16,973 nt of DNA from Alphaproteobacteria bacterium (GCA_013298245.1 JAAFHD010000028.1:1-16973); one strand, 5' to 3'; counted from the first letter of the stretch, positions 1 to 7,691 are shown. Notes: generated from the sequence alone by a model not told the origin. Numbers and translations: made by a program.

Positions 1-89
1 AAGTCGCCGCGGCAACCACGTGTGCCCAGGTGAATGTCGGAAATGAAAATGCTGCGATGAAAGCTCTTCGCCTGCCCCTGCAAGGTCAT
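1..89 (-). CDS. Metallophosphoesterase, UDP-2,3-diacylglucosamine diphosphatase-like (N-terminal fragment)
   Basis: Reading leftward from the ATG at 89-87, 29 complete codons run off the window's left edge. The peptide begins MTLQGQAKSFHRSIFISDIH and continues LGTRGCRGD. The SDIHLG stretch (Asp18, His20) is the first metal-binding DxH motif of calcineurin-type phosphoesterases. The phrase FISDIHLGTRGCRGD is typical of the COG2908 family, annotated as UDP-2,3-diacylglucosamine diphosphatase (LpxH-like), which cleaves the lipid A precursor at the inner membrane. A purine-rich GGGGAA lies a few bases upstream of the start. It is divergent from the lipid kinase at 261. The remaining motifs lie outside the window, so substrate specificity cannot be judged; the family call is fairly firm and the exact substrate is inference. 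Confidence 0.75.
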   Translation of the reverse strand, partial: MTLQGQAKSFHRSIFISDIHLGTRGCRGD

Positions 90-118
90 GCCGATTCCCC
101 GTTGCAACCGGTGCCCGA

Positions 119-148
119 ATAAAAGCGAGAGCCGCAGTTTCGCGTGAA
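119..148 (-). promoter_or_regulatory. Possible sigma70-like promoter for the leftward metallophosphoesterase
   Basis: On the minus strand TTCACG (148-143) is separated by 18 bases from TTTTAT (124-119), about 30 bases upstream of the leftward start at 89. Each hexamer matches four of six consensus positions. This is a visual match only. The rest of 90-260 shows no other convincing signal, and no matching promoter was recognised for the rightward kinase. Confidence 0.25.
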
Positions 149-260
149 GCTTGCGTGATAAGCGCATGCTCGCCTGTGGAGTGATGCGCAGGGCGCGGGT
201 ATTGTCATCAGGGCTTCGCGACATGGCAACCGAATCGCCACAACTGCGCGTCACAGGGCG

Positions 261-1133
261 ATGATGCTGATCATCTACAACCCGATGGCGGGGCGCCGCA
301 GACGCAGGCACCTCGCGGCCGCCCTGCGCGCATTGCGCGCCGCCGGCATCGCGCTGGAACTGGCCGAGACCACAGGGCCTGGCGATGCCACGCTGATCGC
401 GCGCGCGGCGGTGGCGCGCGGCCTGCGCCTGGTGGTCGCGGCGGGCGGCGATGGCACGCTGGCCGAAGTGGCCGCCGGGCTGAATGGCAGCGATGCGGCG
501 CTGGGTCTGCTGCCGCTCGGCACCGCCAATGTCTTCGCGCATGAACTGGGCCTGCCCATCGCGCCCGAAGGCGCGGCCGGCGTGTTGCTGCAAGGCCGCA
601 CGGCGCCCGTCTTCCCCGGCATGGCGGAGGCCGCCCAAGGCACAAGGCTGTTCATGCAGATGGTGGGCGCGGGCTTCGATGCGGCCGTGGTGCATGGCCT
701 GGATGCCGGCTGGAAGCGCCGCTTCGGCAAGCTGGCCTATGTGGCCGAATCGGCGCGGCGCATGACCCGCTACGGCTTCGCGCCCTTCGAGATCACGCTC
801 GATGGCGGCGCGCCGATGACCGCGCGCAGCGTCATCATCAGCAAGGGTCGCTTCTATGCCGGGCGGTTTCGCGCCCTGCCTGGTGCCTCGCCGCTGGCGC
901 CTGGATTTTCGGTGCTGTCATTCCGCCATGGCGGGGTGCTGACCGCGATGGCGGCGGGTGCGGCGCTGCCATTGCATCAACTGCACCGCCTGCCCGGCGC
1001 CACGCTGTATCGCGCGGCAGAGGTCGCACTGCGCGCCACCGGTGTTCCGCTGCAAGCCGATGGCGATGCCGCCGGCAGCCTTCCGATCCGGGTGACGGAT
1101 GCCCGCCACCCGATCCGTTTCATCCTGCCGTAA
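261..1133 (+). CDS. Diacylglycerol kinase family lipid kinase (YegS/DgkB-like)
   Basis: This 290-residue protein is a DAGK-catalytic-domain lipid kinase, a cytoplasmic or membrane-associated enzyme that phosphorylates a lipid hydroxyl such as that of diacylglycerol or a sphingoid base with ATP. The N-terminus IIYNPMAG (3-10) followed by a basic run, the nucleotide-binding GGDGT (62-66) and PLGTANVFAHELGLP (85-99) are the family's hallmark motifs in order. The length suits single-domain bacterial members, which pair the catalytic domain with a C-terminal beta domain. Two ATGs in tandem (261 and 264) make the precise start uncertain by one codon; only a weak GGGCG precedes them. The stop TAA directly abuts the stop of the convergent Tim44-like gene, with no bases between. 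The lipid substrate cannot be told from sequence. Confidence 0.9.
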   Translation: MMLIIYNPMAGRRRRRHLAAALRALRAAGIALELAETTGPGDATLIARAAVARGLRLVVAAGGDGTLAEVAAGLNGSDAALGLLPLGTANVFAHELGLPIAPEGAAGVLLQGRTAPVFPGMAEAAQGTRLFMQMVGAGFDAAVVHGLDAGWKRRFGKLAYVAESARRMTRYGFAPFEITLDGGAPMTARSVIISKGRFYAGRFRALPGASPLAPGFSVLSFRHGGVLTAMAAGAALPLHQLHRLPGATLYRAAEVALRATGVPLQADGDAAGSLPIRVTDARHPIRFILP

Positions 1134-2060
1134 TCAGCCGGTCTGCTGGATCGCCGACAGCATCCACGGCCCGCCCTGGACGCGCACAAACGTCCAGATC
1201 TCAGTCGCCGTCTGCCGCTCGGTCGCGCTGCCTTCCATCACCGCGCCATCCGAAACCCGGCGCGTCACGTCGATCAGGCTGAACTTCATCGCCACCGTCG
1301 CGTAGTCGCGCGCGCCCTCATTCCAGGCTTCCGACACATCGGCCTGTTCCAGCCGCAGATCGCTGGTCTCGTTGCGCCAGCCGCGGGCTTCCAGCGCCAT
1401 GCCGTCCTCGCGGAAGAACTGCACCATTTCCGGCGTCGCGATGCGTTGCAGCGTGGCGACATCCTGCGCCGACCAGGCGCGGTTCACTTCCACCAGCGCG
1501 GCACCAAAGGCCTGCTGGTCGGCCGGCGTGATGCCCACTTCATCCACGGGGCGCGCCGCACCGCCGCCCATGATCGGCCGCGCCGGCGTGTCCTGCATCA
1601 TCTCACGCGGCATGCCGGCCGGCTGCGGCTGCGCGCGACGGCGCACCAGCATCACCACCAGCGCGATCAGCCCGCCGATCAGCGCCACCTGCAACAGCAG
1701 CCCCAGGATCGCGGCGAAGGACCCCAGATTGCCGAAGGCGCCAGCACCCAGCAGCAGCCCGAAGATGCCCGCACCCAGCAGGCCGGCCATCATCGCACCA
1801 CCAAAGCCGCGCTGCGTGGCGGCCGCTGCACCCGGCCGCGCCGCCGCACCCGCCGCCTGTTGCGGACCAGGGGCCTGCTGCGTGCGCTGCATCTGCTGCG
1901 GCGCATTGGGTGCCGTGTTGGTCGGCGGCGGCGCCGAATAGGTGCGGCTGCCGCGGCTGCCGGACGACGAATTGCCACCCGGCCGCGCTTCCGCGAGCGT
2001 CGGGCCAAGCACGAGCAGGCCGACAGCGGCAATGGCAAGGTAGGAAGCGGTGCGACGCAT
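1134..2060 (-). CDS. Tim44-like domain protein, secreted or membrane-anchored
   Basis: The 308-residue protein begins MRRTASYLAIAAVGLLVLG, a signal peptide or N-terminal anchor with likely processing after AEA near residue 25. A low-complexity Ser/Gly/Pro/Gln/Ala linker follows (27-85), including GSRGSRTYSAPPP. Next comes a Gly/Ala-rich membrane-inserting stretch (about 88-140) ending in VRRRAQ, then a C-terminal alpha+beta domain (about 175-308) ending in a Trp-rich segment. This architecture is that of the proteobacterial Tim44-like proteins (COG4395), whose C-terminal domain is NTF2-like and thought to contact lipid; the bacterial role is poorly defined. The frame is open further upstream to 2204, but the ATG at 2060 is chosen because it begins the signal peptide and has a GGAG (2075-2072) 11 bases before it. 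The stop touches that of the lipid kinase. Confidence 0.85.
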   Translation of the reverse strand: MRRTASYLAIAAVGLLVLGPTLAEARPGGNSSSGSRGSRTYSAPPPTNTAPNAPQQMQRTQQAPGPQQAAGAAARPGAAAATQRGFGGAMMAGLLGAGIFGLLLGAGAFGNLGSFAAILGLLLQVALIGGLIALVVMLVRRRAQPQPAGMPREMMQDTPARPIMGGGAARPVDEVGITPADQQAFGAALVEVNRAWSAQDVATLQRIATPEMVQFFREDGMALEARGWRNETSDLRLEQADVSEAWNEGARDYATVAMKFSLIDVTRRVSDGAVMEGSATERQTATEIWTFVRVQGGPWMLSAIQQTG

Positions 2061-2158
2061 GGTCAGGTGGTCTCCGTGGCGTTTCTGTCTGAAAGGCAAT
2101 ATGGGGGACATGTTGCACATTTGCCAGTGCGTCGTGCAAGCCCCGCAAAGGACCCCCC

Positions 2159-2575
2159 ATGATCTTGAAGCGTTCCGGCGACTACCAGGCCTTCCGCATA
2201 GCACCCACGGACACGAACTATTTCGCCTGCCTGTTCGACCCGCTGGCCGATGGCGCGGGTTTTACGATGGTGGTGGAAATCTTCGCGCCTGGCGGGGCGA
2301 CGCCGCCCAACAGCCACCAACGCGCGCAGGAAGTGTTCTTCGTGCTGGCCGGGCACGGCATCGCCCGCGCGCACGGCAAGTCCCACGCGGTGGGCCCTGG
2401 TGATGCCATGATGCTGCGCCCGGGCACCGAACATGTGGTGGAAAACCCCGGCCCTGGCAAACTCTATTGCCTGACGACGATGGTGCCTGACGAAGATTTT
2501 GCGGCGCTGATCCGCAACGGCACGCCCGTCGCACTGGACGCCGAGGACCTGGCCGTGCTGCGCGGCGAGCGCTGA
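2159..2575 (+). CDS. Cupin domain protein
   Basis: This 138-residue single-domain protein has the cupin_2 pattern. Motif 1 is NSHQRAQEVFFVLAGHG (51-67), with His53 and Glu58 as metal-ligand candidates. Motif 2 is GDAMMLRPGTEHVVENP (81-97), with His92. The usual second histidine of the HxH pair in motif 1 is absent, since the sequence reads His53-Gln54-Arg55, so metal binding may be three-ligand or altered. Small cupins of this type range from sugar or amino-acid binding proteins to dioxygenases, and no substrate can be named. The start has a good ribosome site, AAAGGA at 2147-2152, six bases before the ATG. The gene is divergent from the Tim44-like gene and convergent with the methyltransferase-like gene. 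Confidence 0.85.
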   Translation: MILKRSGDYQAFRIAPTDTNYFACLFDPLADGAGFTMVVEIFAPGGATPPNSHQRAQEVFFVLAGHGIARAHGKSHAVGPGDAMMLRPGTEHVVENPGPGKLYCLTTMVPDEDFAALIRNGTPVALDAEDLAVLRGER

Positions 2576-2742
2576 ATCACACCAACGGCCGCTGGCAGCG
2601 ACTCGTTGGTATGGTTTTTGTGCCCTCATTCGCCGGGCGCCGCCTGTGGCGGCTTGGCTACGCCGGACTGCCGGCGGCGGCCATTCGGCCGCTTGCCGGC
2701 TGAAGCCGGCCGCAGGTCAGCGCATCGGGCCGTTGGTATCAC
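2576..2742. repeat. Hairpin-rich, inverted-repeat-bounded intergenic element with 5-bp flanking direct repeat (MITE/REP-like candidate)
   Basis: ACCAACGGCC (2581-2590) is a perfect inverted copy of GGCCGTTGGT (2728-2737). Immediately outside both ends the same five bases ATCAC occur in direct orientation (2576-2580 and 2738-2742), as expected of a target-site duplication. Inside lie three further perfect short palindromes: GCCGCC-TGT-GGCGGC (2639-2653), GCGGCC-ATTC-GGCCGC (2677-2692) and GCCGGC-TGAA-GCCGGC (2695-2710), plus a hairpin at the left end (2581-2610). CGTTGGTAT also occurs twice in direct orientation (2604-2612 and 2731-2739). No coding sequence is recognised inside. The right ATCAC contains the stop codon of the leftward gene and the left copy directly follows the cupin stop. 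Mobility or family status is inference from this one copy. Confidence 0.5.
2581..2619 (+). terminator. Possible intrinsic terminator after the cupin gene
   Basis: Six bases past the cupin stop, ACCAACG (2581-2587) can pair with CGTTGGT (2604-2610) around an inner CGCT-GGC-AGCG hairpin. ATGG and a run of five T (2615-2619) follow. This hairpin-plus-T arrangement fits a rho-independent terminator reading rightward. It is also the left end of the inverted-repeat element, so the two roles overlap. Confidence 0.4.
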
Positions 2743-3410
2743 ACCCGCTGCGCGACCAGCACCCAGCCGATGTCGTCCCACACCGCATGGCGCGCCGTGA
2801 TCCGCCAGCCGAAGCTTTCCACCATCGCCTCCAGTGCCTCGCGCGTCTGGAACCAGTGCCACATGCCGTCCCAGTCGTGCTGGCCATGGGCGTCGATGCG
2901 GTGCGGCGGGATGTGGAATTGCGTGATCTCCACACCGCGCCGTCCAAACACGCGCCGCACCGAATCCAGGCGCGGGTCATTGGGCGCACTGCCCGCCACC
3001 TGGTCGCCGGGCAACAGCCCATCGGCCGCATGCGGCACCACGCAGCTGGCCACCACCAGATGCCGGCGCGCCAGCCGCGCGATGTTGTGCAGCACCCGAT
3101 ACGGGTCGCGCTCATGGAACAGCTGCACGACGCAGGCCACATCCACACGCGGCACGGCGCGGGCCAGTGCCTCGCCCTCATGCGCGTCATTGACCAATGT
3201 GGTCAGGCGGTCGGCATGCGGGGCGGCGGCATCGCGCAGCGCGGTCCAGGCGGCATCGTCTGGGGCCGCGCCCTGCACATGGAAGGCGCGGCGCGCGCCG
3301 GCACGCAGCGCGGGTGCTGTCAGGCACAGGGCACCATGGCCAAGGCCACCTTGCTGCAACCAGCTTTGGCCGGGCATGGTTTCGGCAAGCCACGCATGCA
3401 GGGCGTTCAT
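2739..3410 (-). CDS. Methyltransferase-like protein (class I SAM-dependent fold, degenerate)
   Basis: The 223-residue protein resembles the later part of class I SAM-dependent methyltransferases. VDVACVVQLFHERDPYRVL matches the post-motif-II strand and helix, RRHLVVASCVV is the next strand, and FGRRGVEITQF, HWFQTREALEAMVESFGWRI and a C-terminal beta strand follow. The N-terminal glycine-rich SAM loop (E/DxGxGxG) is not evident; that region reads HGALCLTAPALRAGARRAF. Either the protein binds SAM atypically or it is a non-catalytic relative. The frame stays open to 3665, but the ATG at 3410 is preferred because it overlaps the upstream gene's TGA as ATGA (3410-3407), which implies translational coupling. 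It is last in a three-gene leftward operon with two glycosyltransferase-like genes, so glycan methylation is a reasonable guess. Confidence 0.65.
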   Translation of the reverse strand: MNALHAWLAETMPGQSWLQQGGLGHGALCLTAPALRAGARRAFHVQGAAPDDAAWTALRDAAAPHADRLTTLVNDAHEGEALARAVPRVDVACVVQLFHERDPYRVLHNIARLARRHLVVASCVVPHAADGLLPGDQVAGSAPNDPRLDSVRRVFGRRGVEITQFHIPPHRIDAHGQHDWDGMWHWFQTREALEAMVESFGWRITARHAVWDDIGWVLVAQRV

Positions 3411-5569
3411 GCGCGCACCTGCACGGCGGCGGGCAGATGGCCGCGAAGGGTCGCCAGGATGCGCGGATACCGCGCATGCGTGGCCAGCACCGGCGCCAAT
3501 GCCGCCAGCATGGCCAAAGCGGCGTGCGCGCCGCTCTCCTGCCGCCGGCGCTCCACCGCCGCCCAAGCTGCATCCGGCAATTCCGACAGCACGCCGATGC
3601 CGTAGCGGCCGACAAATTCGGCCAGCGCCGGCACATCCGGCAGGCGGCTTTCCAACTGCATGCACAGCGTCGCGTGGCGGTCCTGGGCTTCGCCATCCTC
3701 GGTGTGCAGCGCGAGGTACTGCGCCCAGGCATCGCGCGCGGCGTGGTGTGCGCCCAGCCCATCCAGCCGCCGGCCCAGCAGCTTGAAATAATGCGTGGTG
3801 CCGCGATTGGCGCTGGCCAGTTCGTCACCCTTGAGCACTTCGGCAAAACCCAAGGCCAGGCGCGTCGCACCGGCCAGCGGTGCTGTCAGCATGTCCATCG
3901 GGCGCGGCGGCGGGGCGGGCGGCGCGTCGGCATCGGCCAGCACGGCGTGCAGTGCTGTGATGCCGCCAGTGTCGCGCATCAGCGCGCGCGCCATGGCAGG
4001 CGTGCCGGCGGCGCGCAGGCTTTCGCCGCCCGCGGCGCGCAATGCCGGCAAGTCCAGCAGCAGCACATGGCCCAAGCTGTTGCCTGGTTGCAGCAGCGCC
4101 AGATCCTCCGCACCACCGATCGGGCGGGTTGCGCTGTCCCAGGCGGTGATGGCGGCCGCACCGCAGGCCAGCGCCATGGCGCTGAGTGCTGCCAGCGCGC
4201 GCGGATGCAGCCTGCGCGCATCGCCGGTCAGCACCGCGAAGCGTGTCGTGCAGGCCGCCAGGGCATCGGGCAGCGTGCCCAGAACCTGTGTCGCGCCAGG
4301 CGGCAGCGCCGCGGGTGCGCCCGCCATGGGCAACAGCGCGGTCGCGTGGTCATCCGATGTTTGCGCGGCCAGCGATGCGAGCATCGCAGGTGTGGCGGGC
4401 GCGAAGACAGTCAGGCCAGCGGCGGTTGGCGCGGGCGGCGCGCGCTGCACGACCGCAGCGAAGGGCGCGGGCGGCGGCGGCACCTGCGCTGGCAGCACCT
4501 GCGCTGGCAGCACTGGCAGCTTCGCCAGCAGCGCGCTCACCGCGCGCTCGGCGCGTGGCAGCAGGTGCACCATGCCAGGCCAGCGGCGCGCGGCGGCTTG
4601 CGTCACCAGGCTGCTATTCGCCAGCACCGGCACGCCGGTCGCCCCGCACAGCGCCAGCAATTCCGCCGGTGCGGCGCGATTGGCACCGATGAACACCGCC
4701 ACACCGGGGCGCGACAGCACGCGCCGGATGGTCGCGAAACCGCCTGCCGGCAGGATGCGCCAATCGATGTGCCCAGGCTTGGCCGAAAGCGGCAACAGCG
4801 CCTGCGCCGCATCGCCCAAGGTCACGCGCCCGGGCTCGCCCAGGAAGGTGACGGGCAGCGGGAAGGGTGCCCGCGCCGCCGCACGCGCCAGCGCCGCGAC
4901 CGCGAATTCCAGCCCCGCCTCGCTGCACAGCGGCAGGGGGATGACCTGTTCCTGGATGCCGCCGGGCACAGCCGGCTGCGCGGCGGGTGCCGGTTCGGTG
5001 CAGGTTACCGCCGGCGCGGGGCCACGTGCTGCGATGAAGGCGGCGACATCCGCGCTGGTGGTCACCACCTGGTCGGCCAAGCGCATCGCCTGGCGTTCCG
5101 CCTCGTCGATCGCCAAGGTTTCGGCGTCGCGCAGGAAGCGCGATTCTTCCTCCAGGCGGAACAGCGTCGGGCCGCGCGCGTGCAGCGTGATCGTGGCGGC
5201 CTGATGCGCCAGGCCTGCCGCGCGGCGCGACAGTGCAACCGCCAGCACCGCCTCGCGTTCCGGCGCGTGGATGGCATCGGGTGCGAGGCTCTCCAACGCC
5301 CCATCCACCGCGACCGCACGCGCCAGCCAATCGGCGCCGGACGCAAAGGCCACACCCATGCCCAGCGCTTCGCAGCCCCGCGCCAGCGGTGTGCCCATGG
5401 GTTCGGCCGGTGCGGCTTCGGCCAGCGGCACCAGCAGCGTCACGCGCCAGCCTTCGGCCAGCAGGGTTTCGGCCAGCGGTTCGGCCCAGAACAGCAGCAT
5501 GCGGTCCTGGTTGGGCATCGCAACAAGGTTCGGTGCGGCGTGCCAGGAAATGATGACGGCGTGCTTCAT
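3407..5569 (-). CDS. Large glycosyltransferase-like protein with apparently degenerate catalytic domain
   Basis: This 720-residue protein was not recognised as a named family. Residues 1-350 look GT-B-like: an opening strand AVIISWHAAP, a predicted donor-side pattern ADQVVTTSADVAAFI (166-180), and FIGANRAAPAELLALCGATG (293-312) resembling the glycosyltransferase nucleotide-binding half. A Pro/Ala-rich linker (350-385) contains LPAQV twice. Residues 386-545 echo a GT2/GT-A domain: SLAAQT (399-404) and RFAVLTGDARRLHPRALAAL (443-462) sit where active relatives have a DxD-type acidic motif, but here it reads TGDARR. Residues 585-715 are helical and TPR-like (AARDAWAQYLALHTEDGEAQ). It starts at an ATG overlapping the upstream gene's TGA (5569-5566). 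The domain order parallels its upstream neighbour, suggesting a diverged duplicate that may be a partner or scaffold. Function is inference. Confidence 0.6.
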   Translation of the reverse strand: MKHAVIISWHAAPNLVAMPNQDRMLLFWAEPLAETLLAEGWRVTLLVPLAEAAPAEPMGTPLARGCEALGMGVAFASGADWLARAVAVDGALESLAPDAIHAPEREAVLAVALSRRAAGLAHQAATITLHARGPTLFRLEEESRFLRDAETLAIDEAERQAMRLADQVVTTSADVAAFIAARGPAPAVTCTEPAPAAQPAVPGGIQEQVIPLPLCSEAGLEFAVAALARAAARAPFPLPVTFLGEPGRVTLGDAAQALLPLSAKPGHIDWRILPAGGFATIRRVLSRPGVAVFIGANRAAPAELLALCGATGVPVLANSSLVTQAAARRWPGMVHLLPRAERAVSALLAKLPVLPAQVLPAQVPPPPAPFAAVVQRAPPAPTAAGLTVFAPATPAMLASLAAQTSDDHATALLPMAGAPAALPPGATQVLGTLPDALAACTTRFAVLTGDARRLHPRALAALSAMALACGAAAITAWDSATRPIGGAEDLALLQPGNSLGHVLLLDLPALRAAGGESLRAAGTPAMARALMRDTGGITALHAVLADADAPPAPPPRPMDMLTAPLAGATRLALGFAEVLKGDELASANRGTTHYFKLLGRRLDGLGAHHAARDAWAQYLALHTEDGEAQDRHATLCMQLESRLPDVPALAEFVGRYGIGVLSELPDAAWAAVERRRQESGAHAALAMLAALAPVLATHARYPRILATLRGHLPAAVQVRA
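4481..4510. repeat. 15-bp tandem duplication inside a coding region
   Basis: CACCTGCGCTGGCAG occurs twice in tandem, followed by a shortened CACTGGCAG (4511-4519). On the minus strand the duplicated unit encodes LPAQV-LPAQV in the interdomain linker of the large glycosyltransferase-like protein. Replication slippage in a linker is the simplest reading. Confidence 0.8.
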
Positions 5570-7611
5570 GCAGCACCCGCACGCGCCAGCAACGACGCGA
5601 TGCGCGCATCATCAGGTGCCGCGCGCTGCATCGCCGGCAGCATCCGCAGCGCCGGCCCGGGGTCGCCTGCCTGCAGCGCCAATGCCGCCGCGTAGAGCTG
5701 GAAATCGCACCCCGGCGCGCCCGGGTCGGTGATGCCTTCCTCGGGCCAGGGGCGGCTTTCCGGCCGGCCTGCCCAATAGGACCAGCCCTGGATCTGCTGC
5801 CGCGCGTGCTCGGCGCCATGCACGTATCCGGTCAGGCGCTGCTGCGCGGGCGTCAGCCCCACCTGCGGCGGGCGCAACGGGCGGCGATGCGACCAATACA
5901 ATCGCTCATTGCTCATGCCCTTGGCCATGTTCACCGCCGAGAAGCGATAAAGGTAAAGGGGGGTGGGCACCACCACCAGCTTGCGCCCCGACATCACCAG
6001 CTTCGCACCCAGTTCGTAGTCCTCGCAGCCCAGTTCCGGGTCCTCGCTGTAGCCACCCAGTTCCAGGAAGGTGTCGCGGCGGAACATCACGTTCACATCG
6101 CCATAGATGTTCCACGCCAGCCCCACATCCGGCGGCCCGCCGACGGGGAAGAATTCCACCCGCGGCAGCGGCGCATCGGCCTCCAGCAGCGGGTTGTGAT
6201 CGCCGGTGAACAGGTCCTGCAAGGCGGCCACCGCATCGGCGCCGCTGCTTTGCATGGCGCGCAGCATCACCTCGATTTCCTCAGGGCGTGCGAGGTTGTC
6301 GTCATCCATCACCAGCACGTATTCGCCGCGTGCGGCGCGCGCTGCCAGGTTGCGGCTGGTGGATTGCCACAGCTCCGTCTTGTTGCGGATGATCTGCCAG
6401 CCGCGGGCGGCGAAATCGGCTTCCTGCGCGGCCAGGAAATCGCGCGTGGCCGCCGATGGGCTGGCATCATCCACCAGCACCACCTCCACATGCGGCCAGG
6501 TCTGCGCGCGCAGGCTGTCCAGCGTCTGCGCCAGCAGCGTCGGGCGATCAAAATGCGAGATGCAGACCGAGACCAAGGGCGTGCCGCGTATGGCGGTATC
6601 GGCCGCCGGCGGCGCGGTCACGCCGCGCAGGAAGGGCAGCAGGCGCGGCACCGTGCCGATGGGCGGCAGCGGTGCGATGCGCCCATCCGCATCGGGCCCC
6701 AGCACCATGATGCCGGCCGCCAGCGCATCCTGCACCAGCGGCGCGCCGAGTGTGTCGCGCTCGGCCATCACCACGGCACCTTGCGCGGGCAGGGTGCGGC
6801 GGCGGCGCCCAGCTTCGCCGGGCAGGCCAAGCCGCAACGGCGTATCGCCCAGTGCCGCGGCCATTGCCGCGATGGGGTCATGCGTCGGTGCGTCCTCATT
6901 GGGCGGGATCGCCATGCGCAGCGTGGCGCCAGGCATGCCGCGCAAGGCTTGCGCGACGCGGCCGATCGCGACCGCGCAGGGCAGGGGATCGGCCAGGATA
7001 TGTTCCGCCCGCAAGCCGGGCTCGGCGCTCGCCTCACCAAGCGGCCCGGTGACCAGCACCGGCCGCCCACCCGCATCGCCGTTCCATTCCGCGAGCCAAG
7101 GGTGGATGAACAGCAGCGCATCGGCGCCCGCGATGGCCTGGCACTCGATATGCGCGCGCAGCAGTTGCGCCGGTGTTGCGGGTGCGTCGGCGGCCGCGGC
7201 CCAGCCCGCGGGGCCGGTGACGCAGGCAATGATGGGCACGCCCGCCAGCGCGAGGCCCATCCGCCGCGCGGCCAGCAGCGAAGAGCCGATGCCGCGCTGG
7301 TCGATCACAACAACGGCATCAGGTGCGATGTTCGCTCGCAGGAATTCCACCGCGCGCCAGCCCAACATACCATCGGCGCCATCATGCAATGGCAGAACAT
7401 GCAACCCGATGCCGGCCTGGCGCAGTTGGCCCCAATGCAGCGTGCCGCGTTGGCCGGTATCGCTGTCGCGCGGGACCAGGATGTCAGGTGCCGCACCCTC
7501 CGCGGCCAGGCGCCGCGCCAGGTGCCAAGCCGCGTGGCCGGCTGGGTCCTCCCGGTGCAGCCCGAGCAGGCTTGGCGAGACGATCAGGATACGGGCCGGC
7601 CGCGCCGTCAT
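5566..7611 (-). CDS. Glycosyltransferase with N-terminal GT-B-like region and central GT2 (GT-A) domain
   Basis: The 681-residue protein has an N-terminal half (1-335) resembling a glycosyltransferase Rossmann region: ILIVSPSLLGLHREDPAGHA, then PDAVVVIDQRGIGSSLLAARR at 97-117 without an obvious catalytic site. A clear GT2 domain follows (345-565). It opens LVSVCISHFDRP, has VEVVLVDDASPS (375-386), the metal/nucleotide motif VMDDDN (434-439), and GCEDYELGAKL (528-538) supplying the general-base-type acidic pair. About 110 residues rich in helix follow (LALQAGDPGPALRML), TPR-like. GT2 enzymes transfer a sugar from a nucleotide donor, usually in the cytoplasm or at the inner membrane. The frame is open to 7932, but MTARPARILIVS at 7611 is the natural start, with GAGAGA roughly eight bases upstream. 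It heads the leftward operon and is divergent from the NDP-heptose operon, its likely donor supply. Confidence 0.82.
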   Translation of the reverse strand: MTARPARILIVSPSLLGLHREDPAGHAAWHLARRLAAEGAAPDILVPRDSDTGQRGTLHWGQLRQAGIGLHVLPLHDGADGMLGWRAVEFLRANIAPDAVVVIDQRGIGSSLLAARRMGLALAGVPIIACVTGPAGWAAAADAPATPAQLLRAHIECQAIAGADALLFIHPWLAEWNGDAGGRPVLVTGPLGEASAEPGLRAEHILADPLPCAVAIGRVAQALRGMPGATLRMAIPPNEDAPTHDPIAAMAAALGDTPLRLGLPGEAGRRRRTLPAQGAVVMAERDTLGAPLVQDALAAGIMVLGPDADGRIAPLPPIGTVPRLLPFLRGVTAPPAADTAIRGTPLVSVCISHFDRPTLLAQTLDSLRAQTWPHVEVVLVDDASPSAATRDFLAAQEADFAARGWQIIRNKTELWQSTSRNLAARAARGEYVLVMDDDNLARPEEIEVMLRAMQSSGADAVAALQDLFTGDHNPLLEADAPLPRVEFFPVGGPPDVGLAWNIYGDVNVMFRRDTFLELGGYSEDPELGCEDYELGAKLVMSGRKLVVVPTPLYLYRFSAVNMAKGMSNERLYWSHRRPLRPPQVGLTPAQQRLTGYVHGAEHARQQIQGWSYWAGRPESRPWPEEGITDPGAPGCDFQLYAAALALQAGDPGPALRMLPAMQRAAPDDARIASLLARAGAA

Positions 7612-7691
7612 GGAAATCTCTCGCAATGCAGCAAAGACGGCTGGACTAAGACCTGAAATGATGGCTTTGAGAAGCCCCGTCGGGCACGCAT

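Noticed and set aside
1..20. Adapter sequence at the left end
   Set aside because: No match to the TruSeq adapter or its complement. The bases encode the conserved start of a metallophosphoesterase.
90..260. Small gene or RNA in the left intergenic region
   Set aside because: No frame with a start, ribosome site and coding bias, and no tRNA-like folding seen. Only a weak leftward promoter match was kept.
4481..4519. Tandem repeat as a possible CRISPR or regulatory array
   Set aside because: Only two and a half copies of a 15-bp unit, in frame within a coding linker, without spacers.
3197..5695. Very long plus-strand open frame opposite the glycosyltransferase-like gene
   Set aside because: The translation is dominated by Arg, His, Gln and Gly without any domain, as expected of an antisense frame in GC-rich coding DNA. 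The minus strand gives ordered strands, helices and operon-style junctions.
5806..7656. Long plus-strand open frame opposite the GT2 glycosyltransferase
   Set aside because: Arg/His/Gln-rich composition with no motifs; the minus strand has a clear GT2 domain.
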